DNA of 64,000 bases from Acidobacteriota bacterium (GTDB taxonomy: Bacteria; Acidobacteriota; Blastocatellia; Pyrinomonadales; Pyrinomonadaceae), in contig CP065000.1 in NCBI GenBank assembly GCA_016700075.1, positions 1,736,001 to 1,800,000 on the forward strand, written 5' to 3'. Under the pieces are notes generated by a model that ran no database searches, was not told the DNA's origin, and worked only from the letters and a program-made list of their open reading frames with translations. The position numbers and the translations under genes are program-made. This document shows positions 8,180 through 16,509 of the stretch, one piece after another. Every line of letters begins with the position of its first letter. Positions within the stretch are counted from its first letter, which is position 1.

Positions 8180-10435
8180 ATGCTGACCCGCGAGCTTAAA
8201 CAGACACTGAACAACGCCGTCAACGAGGCGGTAAAACACCGGCACGAATACGTCACGCTCGAGCACCTGCTTTTTGCACTGCTCGAAAACGATGCGGCAA
8301 CTGATGTGTTGGTGAATTGCGGTGCGGACCTGGTTGAAATTTCGCGGGCGCTGACCGAGTATTTCGACAACGTGATCGAAAAACTGCCCGCTGACGTACG
8401 CGTGATGCCGGAACTGACAACGACGTTCCAATCAACGATCAACTACGCCGTCCTCCAAGCAGAAGGCAGCGGGCAGCCGGCAGTTGACGGCGGCAACATC
8501 GTGGCCGCTCTCTATCAGGCAGAGCAGAGTTATGCGGTTTATTTGCTGCTGCAGCAGGGCATCACACGGCTGGACGTCCTCAATTACATTTCGCATGGTA
8601 TCTCAAAAATGGGCCTCGAGGACCCGATGCCTGCCGGTTTCGACCCTGATGACCTCGAGAACGATGCCGAACCGCCGCGAAAGAAGCCGCTCGAGAGCTT
8701 CACGGTAGAGCTTGTCGCTCGTGCCGCTGCGGGCGAGATCGACCCTATTGTCGGCCGCGAGGCCGAGATCGAACGCACGATCCAGGTGCTTTGCCGCCGA
8801 AAGAAAAACAACCCGCTATACGTGGGTGAGCCCGGCGTCGGCAAGACGGCGTTGGCGGAAGGCCTCGCCCTAAAGATCAGCGAAGGCAACGTCCCGGAAG
8901 TGCTGAAAGACGCAAAGGTCTTTGCACTCGACATGGGTGCAGTGCTGGCAGGCACCCGTTATCGCGGAGATTTTGAGCAGCGTTTCAAGGCGATCATAAA
9001 CGAGCTGAAACAACACGAGAACGCCATTCTTTTCATTGACGAGATCCACACGATCGTCGGTGCCGGTGCAGTTTCAGGCGGTTCAATGGACGCCTCGAAC
9101 ATTTTGAAACCCGCACTCGCGGCGGGCGAACTTCGCTGTATCGGCTCGACCACGCATCAGGAATACAAGGCCGCATTCGACCGCGACCGCGCGCTGGCAC
9201 GCCGCTTTCAGAAGATCGACATCAACGAGCCGACGGTCGAAGAGACCTACAAGATACTCCAAGGGCTGAAGAAATTTTACGAGGCGCATCACGGCGTCAA
9301 GTATTCAAACGAGAGCCTGCGGACCGCGTCGGAACTTGCGGGCAAATATCTCAACGACCGCTTTCTGCCGGACAAGGCGATCGACGTCATCGACGAGGTC
9401 GGCGCTTCAGTAAAGCTGCTGCCCGAAAGCCGACGCCCTAAAAAGGTCTCGGTTTCGATGGTCGAAACCACCATTGCCCGCATGGCTAAAATACCGCCGA
9501 AAACCGTGGTGACGAATGAAAAGGAACGTTTAAGGTCGCTCCGAGACGATCTGAAACGCTTCATTTTTGGCCAGGACGAGGCGATCGACGCCATAGTTGA
9601 CGCAATTCAGATCTCGCGTGCAGGCCTCGGTCACGAGACAAAACCTGTCGGTTCGTTTTTGTTCTCAGGACCGACAGGCGTCGGGAAAACCGAAGTTTCA
9701 ATGCAGCTTGCCGAGCAGCTCGGCATCGAGTTCATACGTTTCGACATGTCGGAATACGCCGAGCCGCACACCGTCTCGCGGCTGATCGGCGCACCGCCGG
9801 GATACGTCGGTTTCGATCAGGGCGGGCTGCTGACCGAAGCGATCATGCGGACGCCTCATGCGGTGCTCGTGCTGGACGAGATAGAAAAAGCTCATCCAAA
9901 CCTGTTCAATCTGTTGCTGCAGGTGATGGATTCTGCCACGCTGACCGATAACAACGGCAAAAAAGCCGATTTTCGCAACGTCATTCTGATAATGACGACC
10001 AACGCCGGCGCGAGAGAACTGTCTTCGGGCGGCGTCGGATTCAGAAATGACGCCAGCACAAAAGGCAATGCCAAAGGCGTCATCGAACGCACGTTCACTC
10101 CGGAATTCCGTAATCGGCTCGATGCTTGGGTCGCATTCAAACCGCTGGATATCGAGGTGATAAAACTCATCGTCGATAAATTTATCAACGAGCTCAACGG
10201 CCAGCTTGCGGAAAAACGCGTCCTTGTGAAACTAACCGATGCGGCGCGTGAATGGCTCGCCGATAACGGCTTCGACGCCCGCTACGGCGCCCGCCCGATG
10301 GCCCGGCTGATCCATGAAAAGATCAAGCAGCCGCTGGCAAACGACATACTCTTCGGTAAGCTCGCCGACGGCGGCAGCGTCGAGGTCGATGCGGATGAGA
10401 ATGGTTTGAGGCTTGACCTAGGTCAAGAGTGTTGA
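8180..10435 (+). CDS. clpA: ATP-dependent Clp protease, ATPase subunit ClpA
   Basis: 751 residues (E. coli ClpA has 758). The Clp N-domain is at about residues 1-145, followed by an acidic linker. The first AAA+ ring has Walker A GEPGVGKTALAE and Walker B ILFIDEIHT; the second has GPTGVGKTEVSMQ and LVLDEIEKAH. There is no coiled M-domain, which separates it from ClpB and ClpC. The ClpP-docking loop reads VGF just before the FTPEFRNRLD helix, a variant of the IGL/IGF motif. It unfolds substrates for ClpP and, in other bacteria, serves N-degron substrates delivered by ClpS. No clpS or clpP is next to it. A transferase of the N-degron type lies 3.5 kb downstream. Confidence 0.95.
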   Translation: MLTRELKQTLNNAVNEAVKHRHEYVTLEHLLFALLENDAATDVLVNCGADLVEISRALTEYFDNVIEKLPADVRVMPELTTTFQSTINYAVLQAEGSGQPAVDGGNIVAALYQAEQSYAVYLLLQQGITRLDVLNYISHGISKMGLEDPMPAGFDPDDLENDAEPPRKKPLESFTVELVARAAAGEIDPIVGREAEIERTIQVLCRRKKNNPLYVGEPGVGKTALAEGLALKISEGNVPEVLKDAKVFALDMGAVLAGTRYRGDFEQRFKAIINELKQHENAILFIDEIHTIVGAGAVSGGSMDASNILKPALAAGELRCIGSTTHQEYKAAFDRDRALARRFQKIDINEPTVEETYKILQGLKKFYEAHHGVKYSNESLRTASELAGKYLNDRFLPDKAIDVIDEVGASVKLLPESRRPKKVSVSMVETTIARMAKIPPKTVVTNEKERLRSLRDDLKRFIFGQDEAIDAIVDAIQISRAGLGHETKPVGSFLFSGPTGVGKTEVSMQLAEQLGIEFIRFDMSEYAEPHTVSRLIGAPPGYVGFDQGGLLTEAIMRTPHAVLVLDEIEKAHPNLFNLLLQVMDSATLTDNNGKKADFRNVILIMTTNAGARELSSGGVGFRNDASTKGNAKGVIERTFTPEFRNRLDAWVAFKPLDIEVIKLIVDKFINELNGQLAEKRVLVKLTDAAREWLADNGFDARYGARPMARLIHEKIKQPLANDILFGKLADGGSVEVDADENGLRLDLGQEC

Positions 10436-10455
10436 TGTTAAAATGCGATCTGTCG

Positions 10456-10791
10456 CTATCTTAGACAGGCATTTATTAGTTCCAGCACCTCTTTCACGAA
10501 TGTGGTCGGTGCCCGTTCGACCAATCTTGCCTTTCGAGCTTTATGATCTATTGATCTGACTTGTTCGGCCATTACAAAGCCGGTCAGTCGGGTGCCATTC
10601 GGAAGAGGAAGGTGAAAGGGAAACCCGCGGTTTGTATTTGTTATCGGACATACTATCGCAAGTCCGGTGTGTTCATTGAAAAGGTCGTTACTCAATACGA
10701 TCGCTGGTCGACGTCCTTTTTGCTCATGCCCTGCATGCGGGTCGAAGTATATCGTTATGAGATCGCCCTTTTGTGGAATGTATCGCCCCAA
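10456..10791 (-). CDS. mazF: MazF-type mRNA interferase toxin
   Basis: 111 residues matching E. coli MazF along its length. RYIPQKGDLITIYFDPHAGHEQKGRRPAIVLS is split here into its key parts: GDLI, the DP-x-x-GHEQ-x-GRRPA loop with the catalytic Arg, and VLS. Further on are CPITNTNRGFPF and the AEQVRSIDHKAR strand with the second active-site region. The start is a TTG directly after the mazE stop and in the same frame; no Met codon lies near the N-terminus, and homology begins at the third residue. It cleaves mRNA when the labile antitoxin is lost. Confidence 0.92.
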   Translation of the reverse strand: MGRYIPQKGDLITIYFDPHAGHEQKGRRPAIVLSNDLFNEHTGLAIVCPITNTNRGFPFHLPLPNGTRLTGFVMAEQVRSIDHKARKARLVERAPTTFVKEVLELINACLR

Positions 10792-11043
10792 TTACCATTC
10801 CTCCTTTCCGACCGCAGGTCCAAATGAGACTTCATTGCTTTTGTAACCTCCGGGAATTTTTGCGACCAATTCGCGTATATCGTATTTCGGTTTCGACCGC
10901 TTCGATCTTTTCACCAAGATCTGCCTTTCGCTGACGATAATTTCAACATCATCTCCAACTTCTATGTCAGCTTGGTCAAGGATCTGTTTTGATAGCCTCA
11001 GTCCCTGACTGTTTCCCCACTTCTGGATCTTTGTCGTTATCAT
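10792..11043 (-). CDS. mazE: MazE-type antitoxin (AbrB/MazE fold)
   Basis: 83 residues from the ATG at 11043, preceded by GGAGAG at 8 bases. The N-terminal swapped-hairpin DNA-binding domain is typical: TTKIQKWGNSQGLRLSKQIL then IEVGDDVEIIVSERQILVKR. The C-terminal tail (KYDIRELVAKIPGGYKSNEVSFGP) is the part that wraps the toxin in MazEF complexes and ends GKEEW. Its TAA is followed at once by the mazF TTG. It should repress the operon at the repeats at 11059-11077. Confidence 0.92.
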   Translation of the reverse strand: MITTKIQKWGNSQGLRLSKQILDQADIEVGDDVEIIVSERQILVKRSKRSKPKYDIRELVAKIPGGYKSNEVSFGPAVGKEEW

Positions 11044-11058
11044 TGATATCTCTCCTGC

Positions 11059-11077
11059 GTATATACCTCGTATACAC
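11059..11077. promoter_or_regulatory. mazEF operator candidate: two spaced octamers
   Basis: On the plus strand GTATATAC-CTC-GTATACAC lies 16 bases upstream of the mazE start. The first octamer is self-complementary and the second differs by one base. MazE-family antitoxins bind alternating AT-rich palindromes in this position. The core resembles the operator of the HigBA-like module at 577-596 (GTGTAT...ATACAC). Confidence 0.4.
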
Positions 11078-11121
11078 CATGCTCTCACGGAGTGTCAATG
11101 CTTCTGCATCGCTGTAAAGGA

Positions 11122-12516
11122 TCATTCTTCCTCTTCCAGGCTCATTTCGGCGATGCGTCCTTCGTCGTCGACCGAGACGCGCCAGAGGAACAGGCGTTTT
11201 CCGGCAGCGACGCGGTAACGATAGGCGATCCGGTTTCCGGTTTCGTCGATTTCAACAAAGGCGGCGTTCGACGGATCGCCAAGAGCAGCGATGCGTTTGT
11301 AAGCTGCTTTCGCACGATCGGTAAAAAGCGAGCGAATAAGCTGCGGAGCGAGCGGTGCTTTGTCGAGAGAACCGGCGTTTCTGGCACGGAGAACAGAAAG
11401 AAGTTTTTCGCCAAGTCCTGCGACCGGCTCGGGCCGCGGAGTTATTGCTTTTAGCGAGAGGCCGGGAATATATGCCTTTGCTATCCGTGCCGCAAGCTGG
11501 CCGCCGAGGCCGATCTCACCCAGGTTGGTCAGGACCATCACGTTCACACCGTCATTCACATAACGAAAATTCGCCGCACCGAAACCCGCCGTCTGCCCCG
11601 TGTGGCCGATCAATTTATGACCCCGAATATTGGAAATTCGCCAGCCGAAACCGTAAACCGAAGGTTTGCCGTTAGTTAGCGTGAATTGTGTCCACCATTC
11701 GCGACGGCTTTCGGGTTTTAGAAAACTCGTCCCGTTGAGCGCCGCGTCCCATTTCACCATGTCGCCGATGGTCGAAACGATCGAGCCGGCCCCCATCAGA
11801 TCGGTCGGGCTGCCGTCTCGGCCTGTGAGGCGGTCGATGTTCCATTCGTAACCGGCCGCACGGTTCTTTATGATGAACTGCGGGTCGCGGTCGCCGGTCT
11901 TTGTCATTCCGAGCGGTGTAAAAATACGCTCGCGCATGAACTGCATATACGGTTTGCCCGACTGAGTTTCGATGATGTAGGCAAGCAGATTGTAGCCGCT
12001 GTTGCTGTAAATGGTCTGATCGCCGGGCGTGAATTCCAGCGGATGCGGAGCGAGCTGCCCAATAAAGCCGTCGATCCTTACACGCCGCGAAAGCTCAAAT
12101 CCCGTCAGGCTCGTGTAACTTTTGATGCCCGAAGTGTGGGTCAGCAGATGTCGAACAGTGACGTCCCGCCACGAATCGGGAGTATTCGGCAGATACGTTG
12201 AAATTGGGGCATCAAGCTTGACCTTGCCGTCCTCGACGAGCAGCATGATCGCCGCCGCGGTCATCTGTTTTGATACCGAGCCGATCTCAAAAACGGTTTC
12301 TGTACTGACCGGCACGTCGAATTCGACGCTCGCCAGCCCGTAGCCTTTCATCTTCACGGCCTTGCCGTTTTTAATGACTGCGATGGCTGCACCCGGAATG
12401 TTGCGTTCCCTCAAACGCTCCATTACTATGCGGTCAATTTCATCCGCCGATGCGAACGAAACGGCGGCGAAGATGAATATGAAAGCAAGAATCGCTCGAA
12501 AAGAAGTTCTGTACAT
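11122..12516 (-). CDS. secreted serine hydrolase, class C beta-lactamase fold
   Basis: 464 residues. A signal peptide (about residues 1-24, ending SFASA) directs export. The beta-lactamase-like domain has the three expected motifs: SVSK (SxxK) in FEIGSVSKQMTAAAIM near residue 79, YSNSGYNLL (YxN) near 170, and IGHTGQTAGFG (HTG in place of KTG) near 322. A C-terminal domain of about 100 residues follows (LSVLRARNAGSLDK to the end), as in many penicillin-binding-protein-4-star or esterase-like members. It is likely a periplasmic peptidase or esterase acting on peptidoglycan or small esters; real lactamase activity is not implied. Divergent from the photolyase gene. Confidence 0.88.
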   Translation of the reverse strand: MYRTSFRAILAFIFIFAAVSFASADEIDRIVMERLRERNIPGAAIAVIKNGKAVKMKGYGLASVEFDVPVSTETVFEIGSVSKQMTAAAIMLLVEDGKVKLDAPISTYLPNTPDSWRDVTVRHLLTHTSGIKSYTSLTGFELSRRVRIDGFIGQLAPHPLEFTPGDQTIYSNSGYNLLAYIIETQSGKPYMQFMRERIFTPLGMTKTGDRDPQFIIKNRAAGYEWNIDRLTGRDGSPTDLMGAGSIVSTIGDMVKWDAALNGTSFLKPESRREWWTQFTLTNGKPSVYGFGWRISNIRGHKLIGHTGQTAGFGAANFRYVNDGVNVMVLTNLGEIGLGGQLAARIAKAYIPGLSLKAITPRPEPVAGLGEKLLSVLRARNAGSLDKAPLAPQLIRSLFTDRAKAAYKRIAALGDPSNAAFVEIDETGNRIAYRYRVAAGKRLFLWRVSVDDEGRIAEMSLEEEE

Positions 12517-12576
12517 AGGATATCCTCGGCGGCGGCCGATGCTATTCGCTTTGAAATGTAACTATAATAACGAGCA

Positions 12577-13956
12577 ATGCGGATCAATGAAAGGGTCGTC
12601 CAACTGAACGACAAACCCATAAACAACAAGGGCCGCTACGTGCTGTATTGGATGCAGATGTTCAAACGCACGCACGCGAATCATTCTCTGATCTGGGCTG
12701 TCAGAAAGGCGAATGAACTGAATCTTCCGCTCGTCGTTTACGAAGGGCTTAAGTATTACTATCCTTGGGCGTCGGACCGTATTCACACGTTCATTCTTGA
12801 GGGCGTCGAGGAAAAGCGGCGTGAATTTGAGCGGCTGGGGATTCGCTATCTCTTTTATTTGCAGCAAGATGCATCTTCGCAGAAAAACACCGTCGCGCGG
12901 TTGGCACGCGATGCGGCGTTGATCGTGACCGACGATTTTCCCTGCTTTATCATACCGGAACACAACCGCCGCATCGCCGAACGTGCCGAGATCGCCGTTC
13001 ATGCCGTCGATTCGAACGGCGTTATCCCTATGTCGAAATTCGACAAGGAAGAATACGCCGCCTACACGATCAGGCCGAAGATAAATAAACTGCTTGACCG
13101 CTATCTCGTGCCCGTGCCCGAAGAGACGGTGGAGGTTTCGAGCATCGGCATAGATATCGATGACAGCTTTGAAACCATTGTAAGTTCAGAGAATATCGCC
13201 AGACTTGTCGCTGAATGCGAAATCGATCACACGGTTCCGCCGTCCAACATCTATCACGGCGGCACTGCGAACGGCAGAAAAAGACTGGGCAAATTCGTCA
13301 GGGATATACTTTGTAATTACAGTGAGGCTAGAAATAAACCTGACCGCGACGGTTCTTCGCGTTTATCGGCGTATTTGCACTTTGGCTATCTTTCGCCGAT
13401 CGAAATTGCCCTTGCCGCTCGCGATTCGGACGCACCGCAGGAATCGAAAGACGCATTTTTGGAAGAGCTGATAGTCCGCCGCGAGCTTTCCTACAACATG
13501 ACGCGGCACAATCCGCATTACGATTCGCTCGCCGCATTGCCGCCGTGGGCACAGAAAACGATGCGTGAACACGCCGCGGATGAGCGGCAGTATCTTTATT
13601 CTTTAGAACAGTTAGAGGCGGGCGAAACGCACGACGAATTGTGGAACGCCTGCCAACGCGAGATGGTGCGCACCGGCGAGATGCACAATTACGTGCGTAT
13701 GCTGTGGGGAAAGAACGTCATCGCTTGGACGCCGAACTACGAAACGGCATTCGAGACGATCGTACATCTAAACAACAAATACTGCCTCGACGGACGCGAT
13801 CCGAATTCATACACCGGCATATTATGGTGCTTTGGCAAGCACGATCGTCCGTGGTTCGAAAGGCCCGTTTTCGGTCAGATGCGTTATATGACCAGCGGCA
13901 GCACGGGCAAGAAATTTGATTCCAAAAAGTATGTTGAATGGACAAAGGGTCTGTGA
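12577..13956 (+). CDS. phr: deoxyribodipyrimidine photolyase, class II
   Basis: 459 residues. It repairs cyclobutane pyrimidine dimers with blue light through FAD. The class II signature is the opening RYVLYWMQMFKRTHANHSLIWA with the Trp-Met-Gln triplet. The acidic stretch VTDDFPCFI and the C-terminal FAD domain (DGSSRLSAYLHFGYLSPIEIA, EELIVRRELSYNM, MRMLWGKNVIAW-like WGK motif, then YCLDGRDPNSYTGI) are all in place. Class II enzymes occur in scattered bacteria, archaea and eukaryotes. The stop codon touches the end of the convergent transferase gene with no base between them. Confidence 0.95.
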   Translation: MRINERVVQLNDKPINNKGRYVLYWMQMFKRTHANHSLIWAVRKANELNLPLVVYEGLKYYYPWASDRIHTFILEGVEEKRREFERLGIRYLFYLQQDASSQKNTVARLARDAALIVTDDFPCFIIPEHNRRIAERAEIAVHAVDSNGVIPMSKFDKEEYAAYTIRPKINKLLDRYLVPVPEETVEVSSIGIDIDDSFETIVSSENIARLVAECEIDHTVPPSNIYHGGTANGRKRLGKFVRDILCNYSEARNKPDRDGSSRLSAYLHFGYLSPIEIALAARDSDAPQESKDAFLEELIVRRELSYNMTRHNPHYDSLAALPPWAQKTMREHAADERQYLYSLEQLEAGETHDELWNACQREMVRTGEMHNYVRMLWGKNVIAWTPNYETAFETIVHLNNKYCLDGRDPNSYTGILWCFGKHDRPWFERPVFGQMRYMTSGSTGKKFDSKKYVEWTKGL

Positions 13957-14646
13957 TCAGGCGGTTTGTCTTTCAAACGGCAGCCAGTTTCCTTTCCAGT
14001 CGAAAGCTTCAAGGGCGGTGAATCGTTTTTTGTAATCGTAATAAGACGGTTTGTCGTATGCGTAGCCGTGATAGTAATAGCTCATCCCGAGATACTGGGC
14101 GTATTCTATCTCTTTCAACATCAGAAAGATGCCGAGGCTGCGGCTCTTTTCTGTGGGCTCAAAGCAAGAGTAAACCGCCGACAAACAGTCTTCGCCGACA
14201 TTCGTAATTCCCAGGGCAAGTAGTTTTCCGCTGCCATCGCGGACATTGAACTGCTTGCCTTCGACGGGCCTATTCGCGGGATCGTCCGACAAATAGATAT
14301 AGATGTTTTCGGGTGGATATTCGGTGAATCGCTCGCGATGGCGAAAGAAAAGATCGACAACCTCATCGGTGATGTTGATGGGCTCGATGGTTACTTGAAG
14401 GTTTACGTTCCTTTTTAGGATACGTTTTTGGCTTTGTGAAAGCTTCAGTTCGGAGAGCTGAACTCGGAGCGGAATAACGTGAACGAGATCTTCGCCGTGA
14501 AATCCCAAATTGTACCGAAAGAACTTGCAGCCGAAATTTCTCCAGCCCTCGGCCATCAGGCGGTCGAAATCAGGCCTGTTCAGACGGTAGTGTTCTGCCT
14601 CGCCGTGGACGAAATTTCTTCGCAGTTCGTCGATGTCCATCGCCAA
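13957..14646 (-). CDS. aminoacyl-tRNA-protein transferase homologue (Bpt/ATE fold)
   Basis: 229 residues similar to bacterial leucyl/arginyl-tRNA-protein transferases. Shared features are the GWRNFG...FFRYN region, VIPLRVQLSELKLSQSQKRI with LKRNVNL, the RFTEYPPENIYIY segment, and the C-terminal LGMSYYYHGYAYDKPSYYDYKKRF with the final EAFDWKGNWLPF. The family attaches an amino acid from a tRNA to protein N-termini, making an N-degron read by ClpS-ClpA. Unusual: the N-terminal Cys-rich part (CxYLPG and the CPxC pair) is absent, so any activity does not use those cysteines. It could be a divergent transferase or an acyltransferase of related fold. Confidence 0.72.
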   Translation of the reverse strand: MAMDIDELRRNFVHGEAEHYRLNRPDFDRLMAEGWRNFGCKFFRYNLGFHGEDLVHVIPLRVQLSELKLSQSQKRILKRNVNLQVTIEPINITDEVVDLFFRHRERFTEYPPENIYIYLSDDPANRPVEGKQFNVRDGSGKLLALGITNVGEDCLSAVYSCFEPTEKSRSLGIFLMLKEIEYAQYLGMSYYYHGYAYDKPSYYDYKKRFTALEAFDWKGNWLPFERQTA

Positions 14647-14670
14647 ACGCCTCGCCCGGCCCCGAGCACT

Positions 14671-14964
14671 CTACCAACTGACGCTGCCTTCTTTCGAAGT
14701 GTCGATCTGGGCAAGCTCAACGCCTTCGTTAAAGAAGAAGATCTTCATCTGATCGAAAAGGAATTCGTGGCTGTCGGGGTTTGAAACGTCGATGCCGAAA
14801 TGGTTGATCAGCTGATTTTGCTTTTGCAGCCACTCTTTCCAGCAGTCGCCGCAGGTCTCGGCACCGATCTTTTGCCCCAATTCCGTCGGTATCGGCGCAT
14901 AGCCGAGCGGTTCACCTTTCTGCCCGCAGCGGGCACATTTGAATTTGTCTCCAAACAATCCCAT
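14671..14964 (-). CDS. Fe(II)-trafficking-type protein with zinc-ribbon cysteines
   Basis: 97 residues from the ATG at 14964. A longer reading would translate part of the neighbouring repeat (SICVNLWL) and is rejected. The core TELGQKI...CGDCWKEWLQKQNQLINHFG matches YggX-type proteins (GELGKR, then W..W...Q..LIN), which protect Fe-S clusters and pass iron in the cytoplasm. Unlike YggX it carries two CxxC pairs (KCARCGQ and TCGDCW) that could bind zinc or iron. The peroxiredoxin gene next to it fits an oxidative-stress role. Its 3' end spells a short tRNA D-arm-like sequence, judged to be chance. Confidence 0.72.
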   Translation of the reverse strand: MGLFGDKFKCARCGQKGEPLGYAPIPTELGQKIGAETCGDCWKEWLQKQNQLINHFGIDVSNPDSHEFLFDQMKIFFFNEGVELAQIDTSKEGSVSW

Positions 14965-14973
14965 AACAATTAT

Positions 14974-15051
14974 TAGCCACAGATTAACACAGATGGACAC
15001 AGATATTTAATTGCTACCGCTCCGTGTATATCGGCGTTCATCTGCGGTCGA
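14974..15051. repeat. oligomer inverted repeat, 'CCACAGATTAACACAGAT' type
   Basis: The left arm (14974-15005) is built of ACACAGAT-like units: CCACAGATTAACACAGAT then GGACACAGAT. The right arm (15021-15051) is a decayed inverse copy ending ATCTGCGGTCG. It sits between the iron-trafficking-type gene and the peroxiredoxin gene. The right arm supplies the last codons and the stop (TGA) of the peroxiredoxin gene, so the repeat touches coding sequence. Confidence 0.65.
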
Positions 15052-15493
15052 TCGCCTTGATGGCGGCTAGGACGTCAGCGTCAGCAGGACGGAACAGGCT
15101 GATGGCCTCGACCTTGTGATACGCGATCTTGCCCTCGCGGTCGATCACGACCACACCGCGTGCAGAGCGGCCCGGGAGCCAGCTTTTCATTCCGTACATT
15201 TCGGATACCTTACGGTCCGTGTCCGACAGCAGCTTCAGCGGAAGCTCGTTCTTTTCCGCAAAGCCTTTGTGCGATTCGACAGAATCGGTCGATATACCGA
15301 CAACTTCCGCTCCCGTCGCCTGATACTCCGACCAATGATCCCGAACCGAACACATCTGAGCCGTGCAAACCGGTGAATTGTCGGCGGGATAAAATATAAG
15401 CACGACCACGCGTCCGCGATGATCGCTCAACCGCCAATCGTTACCTTCGGCATCTTTTAAAATGAGATCATGAGCTGCTTCGCCTATCTTCAT
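15038..15493 (-). CDS. peroxiredoxin, Bcp/AhpC-TSA family
   Basis: 151 residues, thioredoxin fold. It reduces peroxides. The N-terminal strand region GEAAHDLILKDAEGNDWRLSDHRG and VVLIFYPADNSPVCTAQMC carry the peroxidatic Cys and a second Cys five residues later, the atypical 2-Cys spacing of Bcp proteins. The later VGISTDSVESHKGFAEKN and the Arg in PGRSARGVVVIDREGKI are conserved family parts. It ends in a repeat arm. The radical SAM gene lies 8 bases upstream on the same strand, so the two may be one transcript. Confidence 0.9.
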   Translation of the reverse strand: MKIGEAAHDLILKDAEGNDWRLSDHRGRVVVLIFYPADNSPVCTAQMCSVRDHWSEYQATGAEVVGISTDSVESHKGFAEKNELPLKLLSDTDRKVSEMYGMKSWLPGRSARGVVVIDREGKIAYHKVEAISLFRPADADVLAAIKAIDRR

Positions 15494-15501
15494 AATTTCC
15501 C

Positions 15502-16509
15502 CTATCTAAAATCTCTGATATCCCTGAACGGCTCTTCCTTGTCCGTGAAATTCGGCCGGTAGTAGTACGATGCAGACTCGTATTCCTGCATGAAGCCTTC
15601 TTCCATACCGAGGTCTTCGAGCAAAGAGACGGCGTCGAACCATTCGCCTTCGGAGATCCGTCGGGAGAGAAGGATGTATCTCGGGTCAGTCGCGGCTTTG
15701 TTGGTGGCGTAGTATTGCGCCATCAGCGAGATGGCTGTCTTGGGTGAAAGTTCGTCACGGATCCAGCGGAGGTTTTCCTCGATGTCCGCGATGCCGTTTG
15801 GCAAAACGAGCAGTCGGATCAGAAGGCCTTTTCGCAGCAAGCCGTTGTCGTCGAAAACGAGCTCATCGCCCATTTGGCGGTGCATTTCCTTTATCGCAGT
15901 ACGGGCGAATTTCGGATAATCGCGGATCTTGGAATATTGGAATCCCGCATCGGCGTCCGCGTATTTCAGGTCCGGCAGATAAATATCGACGATGCCTTCG
16001 AGCAGTTTCAGAACCTCGACCGAATCGTACGCATTGGTGTTATAAACGATCGGCAGCCGCAGTCCTTTTTGAGCCGCGATGAATATCGCTCGAGCCATCT
16101 GCGGGGCGAAATGCGTAGGCGAGACAAAACCGATGTTGTGGCAACCGCGAGCCTGCAGCTTGAGCATCATCTCGGCCAGGCGTTCGTGCGTAACCTCGTT
16201 CGTTTTCTGTGTTTTCCAGGTTTGCGAGATCTGATAATTTTGACAGTAAACGCAGCGGAGATTGCAGTTGCCGAAAAAGATGTTCCCTGCCCCGTGCGTT
16301 CCGCTCAAACATGGCTCCTCGCCAAAATGTGCGGTGTAGCTGGAAACGATCGGCAGGCGGCCCGAATAGCACGCGGCGATCTCGTCGTTGAGACGATCGT
16401 TGCCGCAGTCTTTCGGGCAGACGGTGCACGAACGCAGCAGTGCCTCGAGCTGCTCGACGCGTTCTTCGAACCTATTCTCCGCTAAGAGTGTCAGGTATTT
16501 TGCGTCCAC
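15502..16509 (-). CDS. radical SAM protein, PflX-like (COG1313 type)
   Basis: 335 residues. The radical SAM cluster motif is GNCNLRCVYCQNYQIS (CxxxCxxC) at about residues 75-90. An N-terminal Cys set, RSCTVCPKDCGNDR, is typical of PflX-type proteins related to pyruvate formate-lyase activase. Further features are NIGFVSPTHFAPQM, IVDIYLPDLKYADADAG and the C-terminal YYRPNF. The family makes a 5'-deoxyadenosyl radical; its target is unknown, and no glycyl radical enzyme is nearby. The start is a GTG inside the end of the upstream DUF2721 gene (38-base overlap). Confidence 0.88.
   Translation of the reverse strand: MDAKYLTLLAENRFEERVEQLEALLRSCTVCPKDCGNDRLNDEIAACYSGRLPIVSSYTAHFGEEPCLSGTHGAGNIFFGNCNLRCVYCQNYQISQTWKTQKTNEVTHERLAEMMLKLQARGCHNIGFVSPTHFAPQMARAIFIAAQKGLRLPIVYNTNAYDSVEVLKLLEGIVDIYLPDLKYADADAGFQYSKIRDYPKFARTAIKEMHRQMGDELVFDDNGLLRKGLLIRLLVLPNGIADIEENLRWIRDELSPKTAISLMAQYYATNKAATDPRYILLSRRISEGEWFDAVSLLEDLGMEEGFMQEYESASYYYRPNFTDKEEPFRDIRDFR

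Noticed and set aside
12577..14646. Light-response or repair operon of photolyase with its neighbour
   Set aside because: The neighbour is convergent and of a different family, and no carotenoid or B12-dependent light regulator is visible.
14640..14695. tRNA-like D-arm on the minus strand (TCAGTTGGTAGAGTG)
   Set aside because: No acceptor stem, anticodon arm or T-arm (GGTTCGA) lies around it, and part of it encodes the end of the iron-trafficking-type protein. It is probably chance.
14965..15000. N-terminal extension of the iron-trafficking-type protein (SICVNLWLIIV)
   Set aside because: It is a translation of the ACACAGAT repeat arm, not protein-like, and the ATG at 14964 starts the conserved part.
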